Below the pieces are notes generated by a model. It was given only the letters and a program-made list of their open reading frames with translations, was not told the DNA's origin and made no database searches. 64,000 bases of DNA from Xenopus tropicalis (Eukaryota > Chordata > Amphibia > Anura > Pipidae): assembly GCF_000004195.4 (NCBI RefSeq), contig NC_030683.2, forward strand, positions 81,174,910 to 81,238,909. The letters are read 5' to 3'. Shown here one piece after another: positions 31,909 to 42,394 of the stretch. Made by a program: the position numbers and the translations under genes. Position 1 is the stretch's first letter; each line of letters starts with the position of its first letter.

Positions 31909-32545
31909 CCTTGTAGATTGTAAGCTCTTTTGGGCAGGGCCCTCCACCTCTTGTATCGTTTACTCTGTATGTCCAATGTATAAAACCCACTTCAAATAGG
32001 TATTCAACCGCACAGCCCTTAGATCAGGCTTGATGCATCAATCCTCGCAAGGCACACCGCTGAGCCATTCAATACAATCCAAATATAGAGGAGAGCACCA
32101 TAAAGCAGAATTCTGCTAAAATGCTATTTATTTCAGACCAAAATACACAACATGTTTTGGGCAATGTGACGCCCTTTATCAAGTGTAAGTATTACTTGAA
32201 CAAGGTGAACCATTTAAACCATAACTCCACCGTCTGTGTCCATTGATTGGTATTCAGAAGTGTCCATCAAAAGTCAAAATTTTCTCAATCAATCAATGGA
32301 CACAGAGGGTGGAGTTATGGTTTAAATGGTTCACCTTGTTTAAGTAATACTTACACTTGATAAAGGGCGTCACATTGCCCGAAACATGTTGTGTATTTTG
32401 GTCTGAAATAAATAGCATTTTAGCAGAATTCTGCTTTATGGTGCTCTCCTCTATATTTGGATTGTATGAAACCCACTTATTGTACAGCGCTGCGGAATAT
32501 GTTGGTGCTTTATAAATAAATGTTAATAATATTAATAATAATAAT
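31909..32545 (+). repeat. LINE-like 3' end split by an inserted palindrome
   Basis: The left part (TAGATTGTAAGCTCTTTTGG, GCAGGGCCCTC) and right part (ACTTATTGTACAGCGCTGCG, GCTTTATAAATAAAT) form a common vertebrate L2/CR1-like 3' end. They are separated by about 480 bp, with AAACCCACTT on both sides (31982-31991 and about 32470-32479), which may be the target duplication of the insert. Confidence 0.55.
32082..32468. repeat. Near-perfect inverted repeat, arms about 180 bp
   Basis: The left arm runs from TACAATCCAAATATAGAGGA to CCATTGATTG. The right arm is its near-exact reverse complement, ending ATATTTGGATTGTA. A spacer of about 40 bp lies between (GTATTCAGAAGTGTCCATCA). The transcript could fold into a long hairpin. 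Class unknown. Confidence 0.85.
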
Positions 32546-32940
32546 CGGTTATTTGGGAAGCACACTCCAGAAACAATTATAATTTAATTATTCTGAACAC
32601 TGAAGCAAACAACCATAGTTATTTCTAGACCATTTTCGAGACAATTTAGTATCAATAAGGTTAAGTGCTTGAATTACTACATCTGTAATAAAGTAAAAGT
32701 ACACATACCATACTTGTATAAATTTTCCATGAAAGAGAGACACTACTCTACTTACTACTCTACTTAGCAGAGGTATACACAAGTCCACAGTAGAACCACT
32801 ATGAATGCCTATTTACAGGGAAGGAATGGTAATCTTTACTAATGAAAAAAATGTAACTTTTATTTACCCAGCAGTGTTTTCATAGGGAAACAATCCTTGC
32901 TTTCTAACACTGTCTTAGAAAAGAATACAGTCTTACTTAC

Positions 32941-33342
32941 AGGTATTGTCTGGGAGCACTGGTGGCTGCTTTTTCCTCGATTCTGGAGGAATTGGCTTAG
33001 GAGCCTCTTTCTTTGTAGATGGTGTGGCAGTTAATGGGGTCATTGCAATGGTAGTGGAAGGCTGTGAAGGAGGCTGCTTGGTGGTTTTACGGGAATTAGG
33101 AGATTGCTTGGTTTCACTTGTGGAAGCAGCAGGAATTTGTTCTTCTGATTTTTCCTCAGTCTGTTTCTTGGGAGGTTCATTCTTTTTTTGAGGCAGAGAT
33201 GGGGTTGCAGGTTCTTCTTGCACAGGGGGAGAGCTGGTGCCAGGTGCTGAGACAGGTTTTACAATGAGTTCCGAAGGGCTCTTAACAGGTAGCAATTCTT
33301 TCTTTTCAGTCACCTTGCATTTTCTTTCTTTCTTCTTTGCAG
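32941..33342 (-). CDS. kmt2a: KMT2A exon 7 (residues 1151-1285, Lys/Pro/Ser linker)
   Basis: This 402-nt exon encodes a low-complexity Lys/Pro/Ser/Thr-rich linker between CXXC and the PHD fingers. It keeps only scattered human similarity (KKKERK at the start, EEKSEE in the middle, RKKQPPVLPDN at the end), as expected for this fast-evolving region. The acceptor AG is at 33344-33343. The donor region reads CCT GTAAGTAAG, so two GT sites lie 4 nt apart; the first (GT at 32940-32939) keeps the phase needed by exon 8. The second would add 4 nt and shift the frame. Confidence 0.9.
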
Positions 33343-33431
33343 CTGAGAGAGAGAAAAATGTTCAGTTCTAACCATAAGTAGAAGGTCTGGTCTGGGGCAG
33401 TTTGATGGTTGAATTTGATAGTACATCTTAC

Positions 33432-33496
33432 CTTTAGCCTGCTTCTGAAGATAAGCCTTAGATGGCATCCACTGCAAGTTCTGGCATTTCCGCATC
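33432..33496 (-). CDS. kmt2a: KMT2A exon 6 (residues 1129-1151, end of CXXC)
   Basis: This 65-nt exon completes the CXXC domain with MRKCQNLQWMPSKAYLQKQAK, including the last zinc-ligand cysteine in RKCQNLQW. It is flanked by very short introns (88 and 89 bp). The acceptor AG is at 33498-33497 and the donor GTAAG starts at 33431. Phase 2 to phase 1. The sequence is essentially identical to human KMT2A. Confidence 0.96.
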
Positions 33497-33584
33497 CTGC
33501 AGAAAAAATGTAAAGCATTGGAAGAAAAATGTCTTTCTCACCTTAGCATTTTTAATGTGAGAGGTAGCTATAAAGACAACTTAC

Positions 33585-33819
33585 TTGCAACACTGTTTTT
33601 TTATGTTGCGTCCACCAAATTTAGGTTTATCAAGACAGTTAGTACATATGCCACAGTCATCAGGAACCTGGCAGCCTGGACACTGTCCACAGCGCCGTGA
33701 TCTGCGCCCCTTTTTCACAGGAGGCTCTTGCTGTGCCTTGTTGCGTGTGATTTGTTTGATGGGTTTGAGAGGTGGAGCTGGCTGATCAGCATCCTCTGAT
33801 CCAGCAATGGAGGACTTGT
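33585..33819 (-). CDS. kmt2a: KMT2A exon 5 (residues 1051-1129, CXXC zinc finger)
   Basis: This 235-nt exon encodes most of the CXXC zinc finger (about residues 1086-1143, continuing into exon 6). The domain binds unmethylated CpG and recruits KMT2A to CpG-island promoters. The zinc-ligand pattern CGQCPGC, CGICTNC and the KFGGRNIKKQ DNA-contact loop are intact; QCC begins the last cluster. The acceptor AG is at 33821-33820 and the donor GTAAG starts at 33584. The phase goes from 1 to 2. Preceding residues (APPLKPIKQITRNKAQQEPP) form the conserved linker. Confidence 0.97.
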
Positions 33820-34003
33820 CTGTTGGACAAAAGAAGGGCAAACAGGGACCTGAATGCAAACACATACAAAAAACCTTAACAGCAATAAAACTATAGCAAG
33901 TACTTAGGGGTAAGCCATCTTATATACTCGTGAACATTGCCCTAGACCCTGAATAAACAATAAAGTAATAAAGAAGTAGGCAGATTTATCCAAAATTATA
34001 AAA

Positions 34004-34184
34004 AATGTAACCACATCAAAAGGACAGAAGAACCTCAGTGCTCCCTAAGCTCCACTTTACTAACACATTTCAGGTCATTGGACACTTCACCCCTAATGAA
34101 GTGTCCAGTGATGCAAAACACAGGAACTCAGGGACCATGCAGCACAGAGGCACCTTTGTCCTTTTGGTATGGTTACATTATTTT
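34004..34184. repeat. Palindromic MITE-like repeat in intron 4
   Basis: AAATGTAACCACATCAAAAG pairs with CTTTTGGTATGGTTACATT at the other end. Internally GGACACTTCACCCCTAATGA forms a smaller hairpin with AGTGTCC. No clear target duplication was seen. It fills about a third of intron 4. Confidence 0.6.
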
Positions 34185-34388
34185 TGAATAGTCACAATTG
34201 TTATGTGCACCAAATAAAATTTAATGGGTAAGATTGCCTACTACTTGTATTACAACAGCATGTAAAAGAGCACGCCTTATATAAATTAAAAAAAAAAACC
34301 TTCCTGATGCTGGAAACCCCTGTCATGTAAGAATAGAAGCAGTGAACTGTAAAACCTATACTTATTTTGCTTCTAACTATAACCTCAC

Positions 34389-34566
34389 CATCATTTCCCA
34401 TGGAAGACAGGACCTTCTCTCTTTCCTCCCAAGGTAAGGCACTCAATGTCGGCATGTCATCTGGAAAAACTGCCCTTTTGCGCCCCAAGGCTACAGCAGC
34501 TCGACGACAAACATGTTTTATCCTTGGACCACGAACAGATGCCTCTGAGGAGTCACTTTCTTGGCC
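34389..34566 (-). CDS. kmt2a: KMT2A exon 4 (residues 992-1051)
   Basis: The exon (178 nt) has its acceptor AG at 34568-34567 and donor GT at 34388-34387, and runs from phase 0 to phase 1. It starts GQESDSSE, continues with the very conserved block GRKRAVFPDDMPTLSALPWE, and ends in SSMGND. Nearly every residue matches human KMT2A. The segment lies just N-terminal to the CXXC domain. It has no catalytic residues of its own; the basic stretch (KHVCRRAAVALGRKR) may add to DNA or partner binding, which is inference. Confidence 0.96.
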
Positions 34567-34910
34567 CTGAAGTAAACACGACATTTGAAATGTATTTAAA
34601 TAGGCCTTGCAATATTTATACATCTTCCAGTAAAGGGTTGTCATTTTACTGTACATAATATCACTATTTCACTATTTAAGAAAAAATAATCTTTCAATTT
34701 TAACCCCTTTGTTGTTAAAACTCTGCAGATGATTCGTGATTGTGTTACAACCCTGTTGGCACTTCATAAAATATCCCTGGAATGCGGTTACCTAAAACAG
34801 TAAGATCGTCAATCTGACACAGTTACTGGATTTGCAATGCCTATGAAACAAATTGAGTCTTGACCCTAAAATTTCAGCGATAAGTTATTAGTGCTTATTA
34901 TGCTGTAAAT

Positions 34911-35265
34911 TTAAAGAGATACTGACAAACTGTTTACATTTATCATTAAATGGTATTTGCATGAGCTTTAGAATTTTGCCATAAAAGTATTTGTCCGAAG
35001 CTTTAACATTACCTAACTGATCCCTATTGCTCCTCTATGAGGGGGCATCCATGTTTGTGCAGCAGTAATCTGTTAGCATTAGAAGCTATAACTGACAGGC
35101 TGAGAAAAGACAGTCAGGTTGGCAAAACAGTAAGGTTTAGGAACTTTAACAATTACTTACAAAAGCATGCCTATCAGAAAAAAAATGATCAACATGACCT
35201 ATAGGTAACTTTTAATGCACATTAATATTTTGAAAAGTAGTTTTTTTGTGTCAGTATCACTTTAA
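34911..35265. mobile_element. T2/Kolobok-like palindromic MITE
   Basis: Begins TTAAAGAGATACTGACAAAC and ends GTGTCAGTATCACTTTAA, with TTAA at each end. 355 bp, non-coding, in intron 3. Confidence 0.65.
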
Positions 35266-36438
35266 GATTAAAACTGGGCTCTGAATATATAAATATAAAA
35301 AGGCAGTTTATACACAAGGAAAGGAAAATAAAAATAGCAAACATTGTCCATGTGTAAACTAATAAGCCAAGTACAAACAGCATTGGTTTCATTCACTGAT
35401 ATCAAACATCTGGGCCTCATGAGCATTCATTATTGTCAATGCAGCACAACACATTAAATATTTTTTCTAAAGTTTTGGAGCTTGCAAATATGGAAGTTTG
35501 GCTGTAAATGCAATCATACAATAGTAAGAAGCTGGAATTGAGGATGACAGAAAAGTAACTAGTATTGCTGTTTGTATGTCTGCTAAAAGACCCTGAAAAT
35601 ACTATTCAGTGTGTAATTTACACAACTGCTTTTCTAGAAGAGTCATACCACAAAATAATGTTGTAGAAAATGTAAGCCATTTTTGAGTGAAGGTCTACCG
35701 GAATACAACTGAAACAAAGGAGTATGTGCAGGCAGATATGCACAAGAGAAATAAAAGGAGAAGGAAATGTATGATCACCCAGTGATTAGTCACCTACCAG
35801 AGAACCTAGGCCAGTGTTCCTGTTCACTGAAAACAGTAACAACCAGGGGGTACTACTGTAGGAGCCCCAGGTCACATTCTTCCTCTCTTTAACGGCCCTG
35901 GTGGGGTGTACATGCACAGAAGACTGAAAAGCGGCTTTTTTTTTGCTTCTAAATTCGGCTTTTAACTCTGAGCACATGCACAGTGCACAATGGCTGTGAG
36001 GGATCCCTGGGAGACAAGAAATTGTTTTTTTGTCGCCCAGGTGTTTTTGTAAACCAGAGCACGAGCCTGACCCTGACCCACTATCCCCAATATGAACCTG
36101 AATACAGGTTACCAAATTGGGAAAATTCAGTTATTTGGCACCAGTCCAACAATCAGCTCATAACACAAGCCTGGGCAGACCTGTTGGGAGAGGACCCTGT
36201 TAATGTGGTAATAACTTACCCCACAGATATATGGACAATTTTGAGACATATATATGTTGGGCAGGCCTGTCAACCGGGCCCCATACACAGGCCAATAAGA
36301 GGACATTTGGTTATAAAGGGAAAAATCGCTAAGTTACACAAGCCCATGTATGGTCAGTTTCAAAGCCAATTCTCAAGCATTAGAATTTTAAGCAAAAAGG
36401 GTTATGATAAAAACATTTTAATCAACAAAAAAGAGTAA
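35266..36438. other. Intron 3, unclassified stretch
   Basis: About 1.2 kb with no recognised element. A plus-strand ORF of 151 codons (35983-36438) reads through it but shows no family motif. Confidence 0.5.
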
Positions 36439-36673
36439 AGGTGGGCATACACGGGACGATTCTAGCTGCAGATATAGGCCAGATCTAAATCGAACAGGTT
36501 TTCTGTCGGAACGGGGACAGCATTGGCTTGTTGATGCGGTCCCCGAACCGAAGGCACCTATACCCATTCTAAATCGGATTAGCCTGATATTAACCACCCA
36601 TAGGTAAGGATATCGGGAAAAGATCTGCTCGCAACCTTGCCGAGCGAGCGGATCTTACCATGTATGGCCACCT
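36439..36673. mobile_element. PIF/Harbinger-type MITE, TSD TAA
   Basis: Inverted ends AGGTGGGCATACACGGGAC and CATGTATGGCCACCT are flanked by TAA on both sides (36436-36438 and 36674-36676). A 3-bp TWA duplication is typical of PIF/Harbinger. It ends 50 bp from the exon 3 donor. Confidence 0.8.
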
Positions 36674-36723
36674 TAATGTAATGTAATAAAGGGCAAGCAG
36701 CCATTGATTATGAAGTTACATAC

Positions 36724-39338
36724 CTGAGCCTTGGGCTGGTCTGTTTGTTTCAGAAACTTGCTCTTCTCAATCTTACACAGCTGGGCTTTTGCCTTTCTCA
36801 GAAGAGTAGCCACATGTTTGTCAGAGACAGGAAACTTGTCTGCTTGAGCCAGCATAGAGCTAATAGATGTAGAGGGATGCTTTAGGGCACTGACAGGTTG
36901 GGCTGGGAGCTGTGCTTGAGTCTCTGCTGTAGGAGATTTGGCACAGGTATCCAGCTCGGTCTTTTCAGATACTGGCCTGCCTTTTTTTGATATTTTGTTT
37001 TTGGCAGGTATCTGATCTGTATGGATTGAGGCTGGAGAAATATCTACATTAGATTCCACTGTGACAGGCTTCTTTCTCACTGACATTTTAATCTGAGTGG
37101 CAGTCACGATTCCTTCTTCATCATTTCTCTCCCTGCTTATTTTACACCCAGAGTCTGAGCTCTTTTTTCGTTTATCCCTCCTGGAATCACGGGAATTTTC
37201 TTTTTCACGGTCTTTCTCCCTGTTTTTCTCAACTTCCCTTTCTTTGGAAGATTCCACTGATCCCCTATTTTTACTTTTTCCTTTCTCCATCTGTACACTT
37301 GAAGGGAACCATGGGAAGAGGGCTGGAGAGCTGCTGGGTGAAGAAGTAAAGTGTTCTGCAGGAGTGCTGGTTGGTTTTCGCGGTTTCTGAATTTTCTCTG
37401 CAATATCTACAGATGCTGGAGTAACTGAAGAGGAGGAGAAAGGGAAACTAGGGTTTAAGGCACTGGTGGCAAGGGGACTTACTGAAATGTCTGTAAGTGA
37501 ACTGGATGGAGGTGAAGCAAGCACAGACAAACTGCTGTTGCCTACTCTCCTGCTCCGTGTCCTCATGGAGTGAGATGGTGATTTAGGCTCAGAGCTGCGG
37601 ATGGGATTAAAAACCCTCCTTTTACTTCTCCGAGAAATGCCCATCATGGAAGATGTCCCGCTGGCACGACCAGCAGAAGGTGGAAGGGTGACTGATTCAA
37701 ATATGCGAGAATGTGCTTCACTAGGAGTGAACCTGGGTGCACGAAGAAGAGGGCTTCTTTTGTGCACATCAAACCTAGCACCTGAAGAATGGATATGTGA
37801 AAAGAGTCTTCCGGGCCCCACAACAGTATGTGAAGGGAATCCTGATGCAGTAGCTAATCCTACATCTTCTGGAGTTAGAGGAGGTGGTCTAAAATTGTCA
37901 AAGATTGGTTTCCTTATGAGTCCTTCTTTGGCATATTTAGCAGAAGAAAAGTACTGAGACTCTAATCTGGAATGTTTAAGGGAAGTCCAGCGGAAAGTTG
38001 GTTCCCGTAATATAGACCTTCGTTTCTCGTGCATGCGTGAGGCAGAGATAAAAGGTGTTGCCATAGGAATAGCGGGCATCAACCAAGGTGTGTGATCAGG
38101 GAGGCTGGCAGAAGGCTGTAGAGGTGTGGGTGGACTTAGAAGTGGGGGAGGTGGAGACACAGAGGACTTTTGCTGAAAAGATGGACGTAAAACTATCTTC
38201 TTAGCCGGCCTTGAACTAAAGTTCTTATTGCAGACAGGTAACCTTCGGGTCCTTACACCATTACTTTCTAGGGGCTGTTGTTGGGTTGGGACTGATGTAA
38301 TGGTCTCAGCAACTCGTCCCTGTGGCTCAGACACAACTGGTGTCTCCTCTGAGGCTTGAGACTCTGTTGAGGTGTCGACACTAGGACTGCTAGAGCGAGA
38401 GTCATCTGAGGTGGCTTGTGAAGACTGCTGAGATGCAGCACTTGACTTCTCACTGGATCCACATGAGGCAGTGCTAAATCGACTACCGTTGGGGGCTGAT
38501 TCTAAACGAGCTATCTTTATTGGAGGTTCATAGTCCTCATCTTCAATAAACCTTCTTGGTGTCTTGATGATACGGGATGAGACTGTGCTAACTACAGGCA
38601 TAATGAACTGACGTATATTCTTTAACTGCGTCCCACCCTTGCGGCCTTGAAGTTTTGCTGCTTCCAACTCCATTTTTTTCTGAGCCCCTTTTTTGGCCTT
38701 CTGCAAAAGTTGCTTGGCAATGGCAGTGTCTGTCCTCTTGGAGGAAGGAATAATCCTCACAGGCTTCATTCTACGTGGGCTCTGCCTTACTGACACTCTG
38801 GTATCTTCTTTTGAAGGTTGTGGCGACACATCCTTATTACCCCGTTGACTTCGATCTGTGGGAACCTGCTTTGGAAATGAACCATGAGTGTCTGTCTTGA
38901 ACCTTTCAGAAGATGGTGGTCTTCCACGCCTTCGGACAATAGAGACCCCTCCTTTTCTACCTAACTTTAATTTATTGCTCTTAAACTTTGACTTTAAAGG
39001 AGATAGTTTGCCTGCTCTGAGCTTCTTGATTTTGGCAGCATGCTGGAATGTGGCAGATGGTTTTCTCCTTTTTGATTTTTCTTCACAGGGAGCTTTGATG
39101 GATTCAGTGCCATCCCTTTTCTCCTGTGGCAGTTTAAACTTAACATTGCCATGTGCTGGGGGTCTTCCCCGTTTTTTCTCTTCTGTTTTACTCTCAGGCT
39201 TCTTTACTTTATCTAAGAGTCTGGTCTCCTGTTTATTTAGGGTTGATGTGGTGTTTTCACAAAGATTGGATGACGCATCAGAACACCGGGACAGACTGTT
39301 GCGGGGTCTACCGCGAGGTTTTCTTTGTGTTGTCTGGT
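36724..39338 (-). CDS. kmt2a: KMT2A exon 3 (residues 120-991, AT-hooks)
   Basis: This 2,615-nt exon carries about 871 codons, with its acceptor AG at 39340-39339 and donor GT at 36723-36722; it ends in phase 0. Three AT-hooks are visible: KPRGRPR (about 125-132), KKRGRPP (174-180) and RRRGRPP (255-261). These bind the minor groove of AT-rich DNA. The following block (VRQSPRRMKPVRIIPSSKR) and later IKTPRRFIEDEDYEPPIKIA, DHTPWLMP, ILREPTFRWTSLKHSR, LRAPRFTPSEAHSRIFESV and SMLAQADK blocks match human KMT2A closely, separated by more variable Ser/Pro-rich linkers. These linkers include the regions described as nuclear-speckle targeting. The first ATG/GTG inside the exon is far downstream (38829), but the frame is open and homologous throughout. 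Confidence 0.97.
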
Positions 39339-39588
39339 CTAAGATAAAAGATTGAAGAGCAAATTACCACAAGGCACAAAGTAGCTAAAGCTATTTAAGC
39401 TTATTCAGAAAAAAGGGATTCCCCCTATAAAGCATGCCATATTTTAGTAATTTATCAAACAAGCATTTTACTGTCAATGTTTTAATCCCTTTTATACTCA
39501 TTATCACTTAGGTGTAAAACCATGTTCCCACTGAGTTAAGTAATAAAAGCACAGAAGACGACACATGCATTATTCCCACCATTTAATC

Positions 39589-39773
39589 CAGCGGCTCTCA
39601 ACCTGTGGGTCAGGACCCCTTTTGGGGTCAAATGACCCTTTTACAGGGGTCGCCAAAGACTATCAGAAAACACATATTTCCAATGGTCTTAGGAACTGAA
39701 ACACCGCTCCTCTATGGTTGGGGGTCACCACAACATGAAAGGGTTGCGGAATTGGGAAGGTTGAGAACCACTG
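39589..39773. mobile_element. SPIN-like hAT MITE (horizontally spread family)
   Basis: A 185-bp element with ends CAGCGGCTCTCAACCTGTGG and AAGGTTGAGAACCACTG, and an interior with CCCTTTTACAGGGGTCGCC and CATATTTCCAATGGTCTTAG. These match the SPIN (Space Invader) hAT family as I remember it, which is reported from rodents, bushbaby, tenrec, bats, opossum, anole and Xenopus. Flanks atttaatc (39581-39588) and agttaatc (39774-39781) differ at one base, giving the 8-bp hAT duplication. It lies in KMT2A intron 2 and has no coding capacity. Confidence 0.82.
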
Positions 39774-39985
39774 AGTTAATCTATCAAGTCACCAATCTAC
39801 TCAAATAGTTTTTGTTGCCACATCAGGATTTAGAGCAATTTTTAGTCCATTAAATGTATCTAACATTCTTTAAAGAGGACATATCAGGTTTCAAATAAGC
39901 ATAAGCATGCATAAAACAGTTGCAAAGCACAATGCATGAATCCTGTCAATTCTTCTATAATATTTCTCCATCCGTTTTCAGTTAC

Positions 39986-40055
39986 CTTTGGGTGATTTTG
40001 CAGGGCTGCGACCTTTAACTTCCTCATCTGAGCCAAATCCTAGAAACTGCTCCTC
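39986..40055 (-). CDS. kmt2a: KMT2A exon 2 (residues 97-120, LEDGF-binding segment)
   Basis: This 70-nt exon has an AG acceptor at 40057-40056 and a GT donor at 39985-39984, and ends in phase 1. It encodes EEQFLGFGSDEEV followed by a Ser/Lys-rich stretch. The FLGFGSDEE core is the conserved motif through which KMT2A, together with menin, contacts the integrase-binding domain of LEDGF/PSIP1. Its two phenylalanines are both kept. It is separated from exon 1 by a 20-kb intron and from exon 3 by 647 bp. Confidence 0.93.
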
Positions 40056-40197
40056 CTACAGAGAAATATACTTAAATTAGTATACTGCCATTAGCATTTA
40101 CATTGTATTATTTTTGACTGCAAAAGTAAACAACTGTGACAAACCCCAAAACTTTCTAAATTCAATTATATTATGGTCTCCTTCAAATTAAAGCAGA

Positions 40198-40674
40198 AGG
40201 AATGGTAACAACTAAGTAAGCTATACCAGAAAGGTCTATGTAAGTACAGCCATAACCACTCACAGAAACGCTGCACTGAGTCCTCTATCAAAAGAAACAC
40301 AGGATGTCTTGTCTTCATTTTTGTAAATATGTTGTTTGGGTGTCTGACTTCCTCTCTCAGAAACATCCTTAATTCCTGTGGCCAGGGTCTGCGCAGGTCT
40401 CTCCTCCCTCCATTCGCCTGCTCACCCCTCCCATAAGAATGCTAAGAACTCCCTTCCCCCACCCTTAGGAATGTGTGATCTCAGCTCTAAGGGCTAAAGC
40501 TGGAGCAGAAAGCTATTTAAAATGGCAGCTGCTGTCCTAAGCAAACAGAGAAAACTTCTAGGGCTCTTTACTCGGGTATGGAAATGCTTTCTGCAGAATA
40601 AATATATTGTTCTAGGTGGCACTAATGCGGCAAATATATTGGCAGTAAAATGTCAAAATGTCCTTCTCCTTTAA
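40198..40674. mobile_element. T2/Kolobok-like MITE (TTAAAGCAGAAGG family)
   Basis: TTAA at both ends, with the shared block CAGAAAGGTCTATGTAAGTA also present at 4535-5002. It ends TGTCCTTCTCCTTTAA. 477 bp, non-coding, at the exon 2 end of intron 1. Confidence 0.65.
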
Positions 40675-42390
40675 AGTCTAAACATACTACAAATGAAAAG
40701 ATTTTGAGACTTGAAGTGTGCCTGATTTTTATGGTGGGTGGCACACAGATTAATTAGAGAGAAGAGGGACTTTGTGTTCTTAAATCCATCACCTCATGGA
40801 ACAAGGTGGGGAGGGATGAAAAACTTTGCCAGTCTAAGAGAGGTGTGTGGGGGGGGGGGGGGGGGTCATTGCAAGTCAGAGGCAGAATCTTGTACACAAC
40901 ACAATTTTTAACTAACATATTTCAACAGACAGATCAACAATACAGATATATGATATATGAGTCCACTGTGTAATTAAAAGTTCTAATACAGGTGCATGTA
41001 AACAGCAAAAACAGGTGGAATGCAGCATGAGGGGGATGGTCAACAGAAGGTGAGCTGGTATCCCTGGAGGGGAGAGTCAGCAGGGCTTAGTGAGAAGCCA
41101 GAATATTCAGAGTTCGGCCAAAATAAACCTATGTTTTGCCCAAAAACGTGGTGTCCCTGTCTCTATGCTCCAGATCCTACACTAACCTGCATAAGATCAG
41201 TGCTGTGAATTCAATACATAAATCCTTCGACTCCTACCACTCAACAACACTGACTCCACAGCTCGACCTACCATAGCTCATTTCCCCCAAAAGCGGGCAG
41301 ACGGCTTGTCTCAACTGGTGGAGGATGCAGGCAGGAAGAAGCTTTAAAAGAGATACACCCTTGCACCAGTAGCTTTAAAAGGAACAAGTAGCCTGTGGAT
41401 TTGCAGCAGATGGCAAAGAAAGTGAGAAAGAATTTGCGAGGAGCAAAGGAGGCCGCTACATCTGAATGAAAGTTAGAAAACAGTTTTTAAGAGGTAACAC
41501 AAAAGGCTAAAGAGGTGATGCCCCAAGGTTGGAGCCCCAGCAATAGGCACAAGTGCAGCATGCCAGGTAGAGAGGCTATGCTGGATTCAAGTCAGATTAT
41601 TCAAGCTTTCACATGTTTATGTGGTTGTCAATGGTAGTAATGGGGTGACTCTGAAGGAAGTGAAGTCAATTTAAAATTGAAAAGGTGAAGTCATCAGTCC
41701 TATGTTATCTGCTGTGAAATGAGTCTTGCAGATAGAAAGGGTCAAAGAATGGGTTAAATGCTGATACAAATAATGCTTACTGCTTGTTAACAATGAATGT
41801 GTGCCAGACTCTATGACACAAATCTATGGGCAAGAAGTAAATGCTATTAGAAGGCAGAGTGTATCTGGTGATCATTTGCTTAAAGTTTAAGCCAAAAGTT
41901 TATTAGAAAAGTCAACATTGCTGGCTGCAGAAAGGTGTATGTGTATATTTTAAGGCAGAGGGTGATTGTAAAATGCAGAGTATGTATATTTTTGACAAAG
42001 GCAGAGAGGGATGTGTACCTGGCATTGCTGACTCAAGTCTGGACGCTGTTTCTTCCCTGTTTCATAAGAAGCAGAAGAAGGAAACATGTGTCACTACTTT
42101 CACAGATACACGTGTTAGATCCCTGTGGCATAGGCAATAAGCTTGCCTTAAAGGTTTCTTTCAAAAGTGTCATACCTTCCTTAATTAATGGTAAGCTAGT
42201 GAAAAATAAATCTGAAAAAGGCTTAGCATCAGAATGTGTGACTGCATGTGATAAAGGTGACTCCAATAATTCAAATATGATTTTAGTGATTTTTCTTTAT
42301 TTTTAATCAATTTTATTGCATTTCATATTGTTTTTTATTACTTGTATTTGCACATGGATATTTTGTCTGCTGTATTTAAATTTGGCATCC
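40675..42390. other. Intron 1 sequence with no recognised feature
   Basis: About 1.7 kb. A poly-G tract lies at 40848-40866. Sequence at 41110-41160 (CAAAATAAACCTATGTTTTG) could be the end of a retroelement LTR, but I could not find a matching second copy. Confidence 0.4.
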
Positions 42391-42394
42391 TGTG

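Noticed and set aside
35983..36438. 151-codon plus-strand ORF in intron 3
   Set aside because: No recognisable motif, no splice or promoter context; AT-rich intron sequence can give this by chance. Kept only as unclassified.
36673..38829. A separate 718-residue gene starting at 38829
   Set aside because: It is the inner part of KMT2A exon 3; the frame and homology extend upstream to 39338 and the real donor is at 36723.
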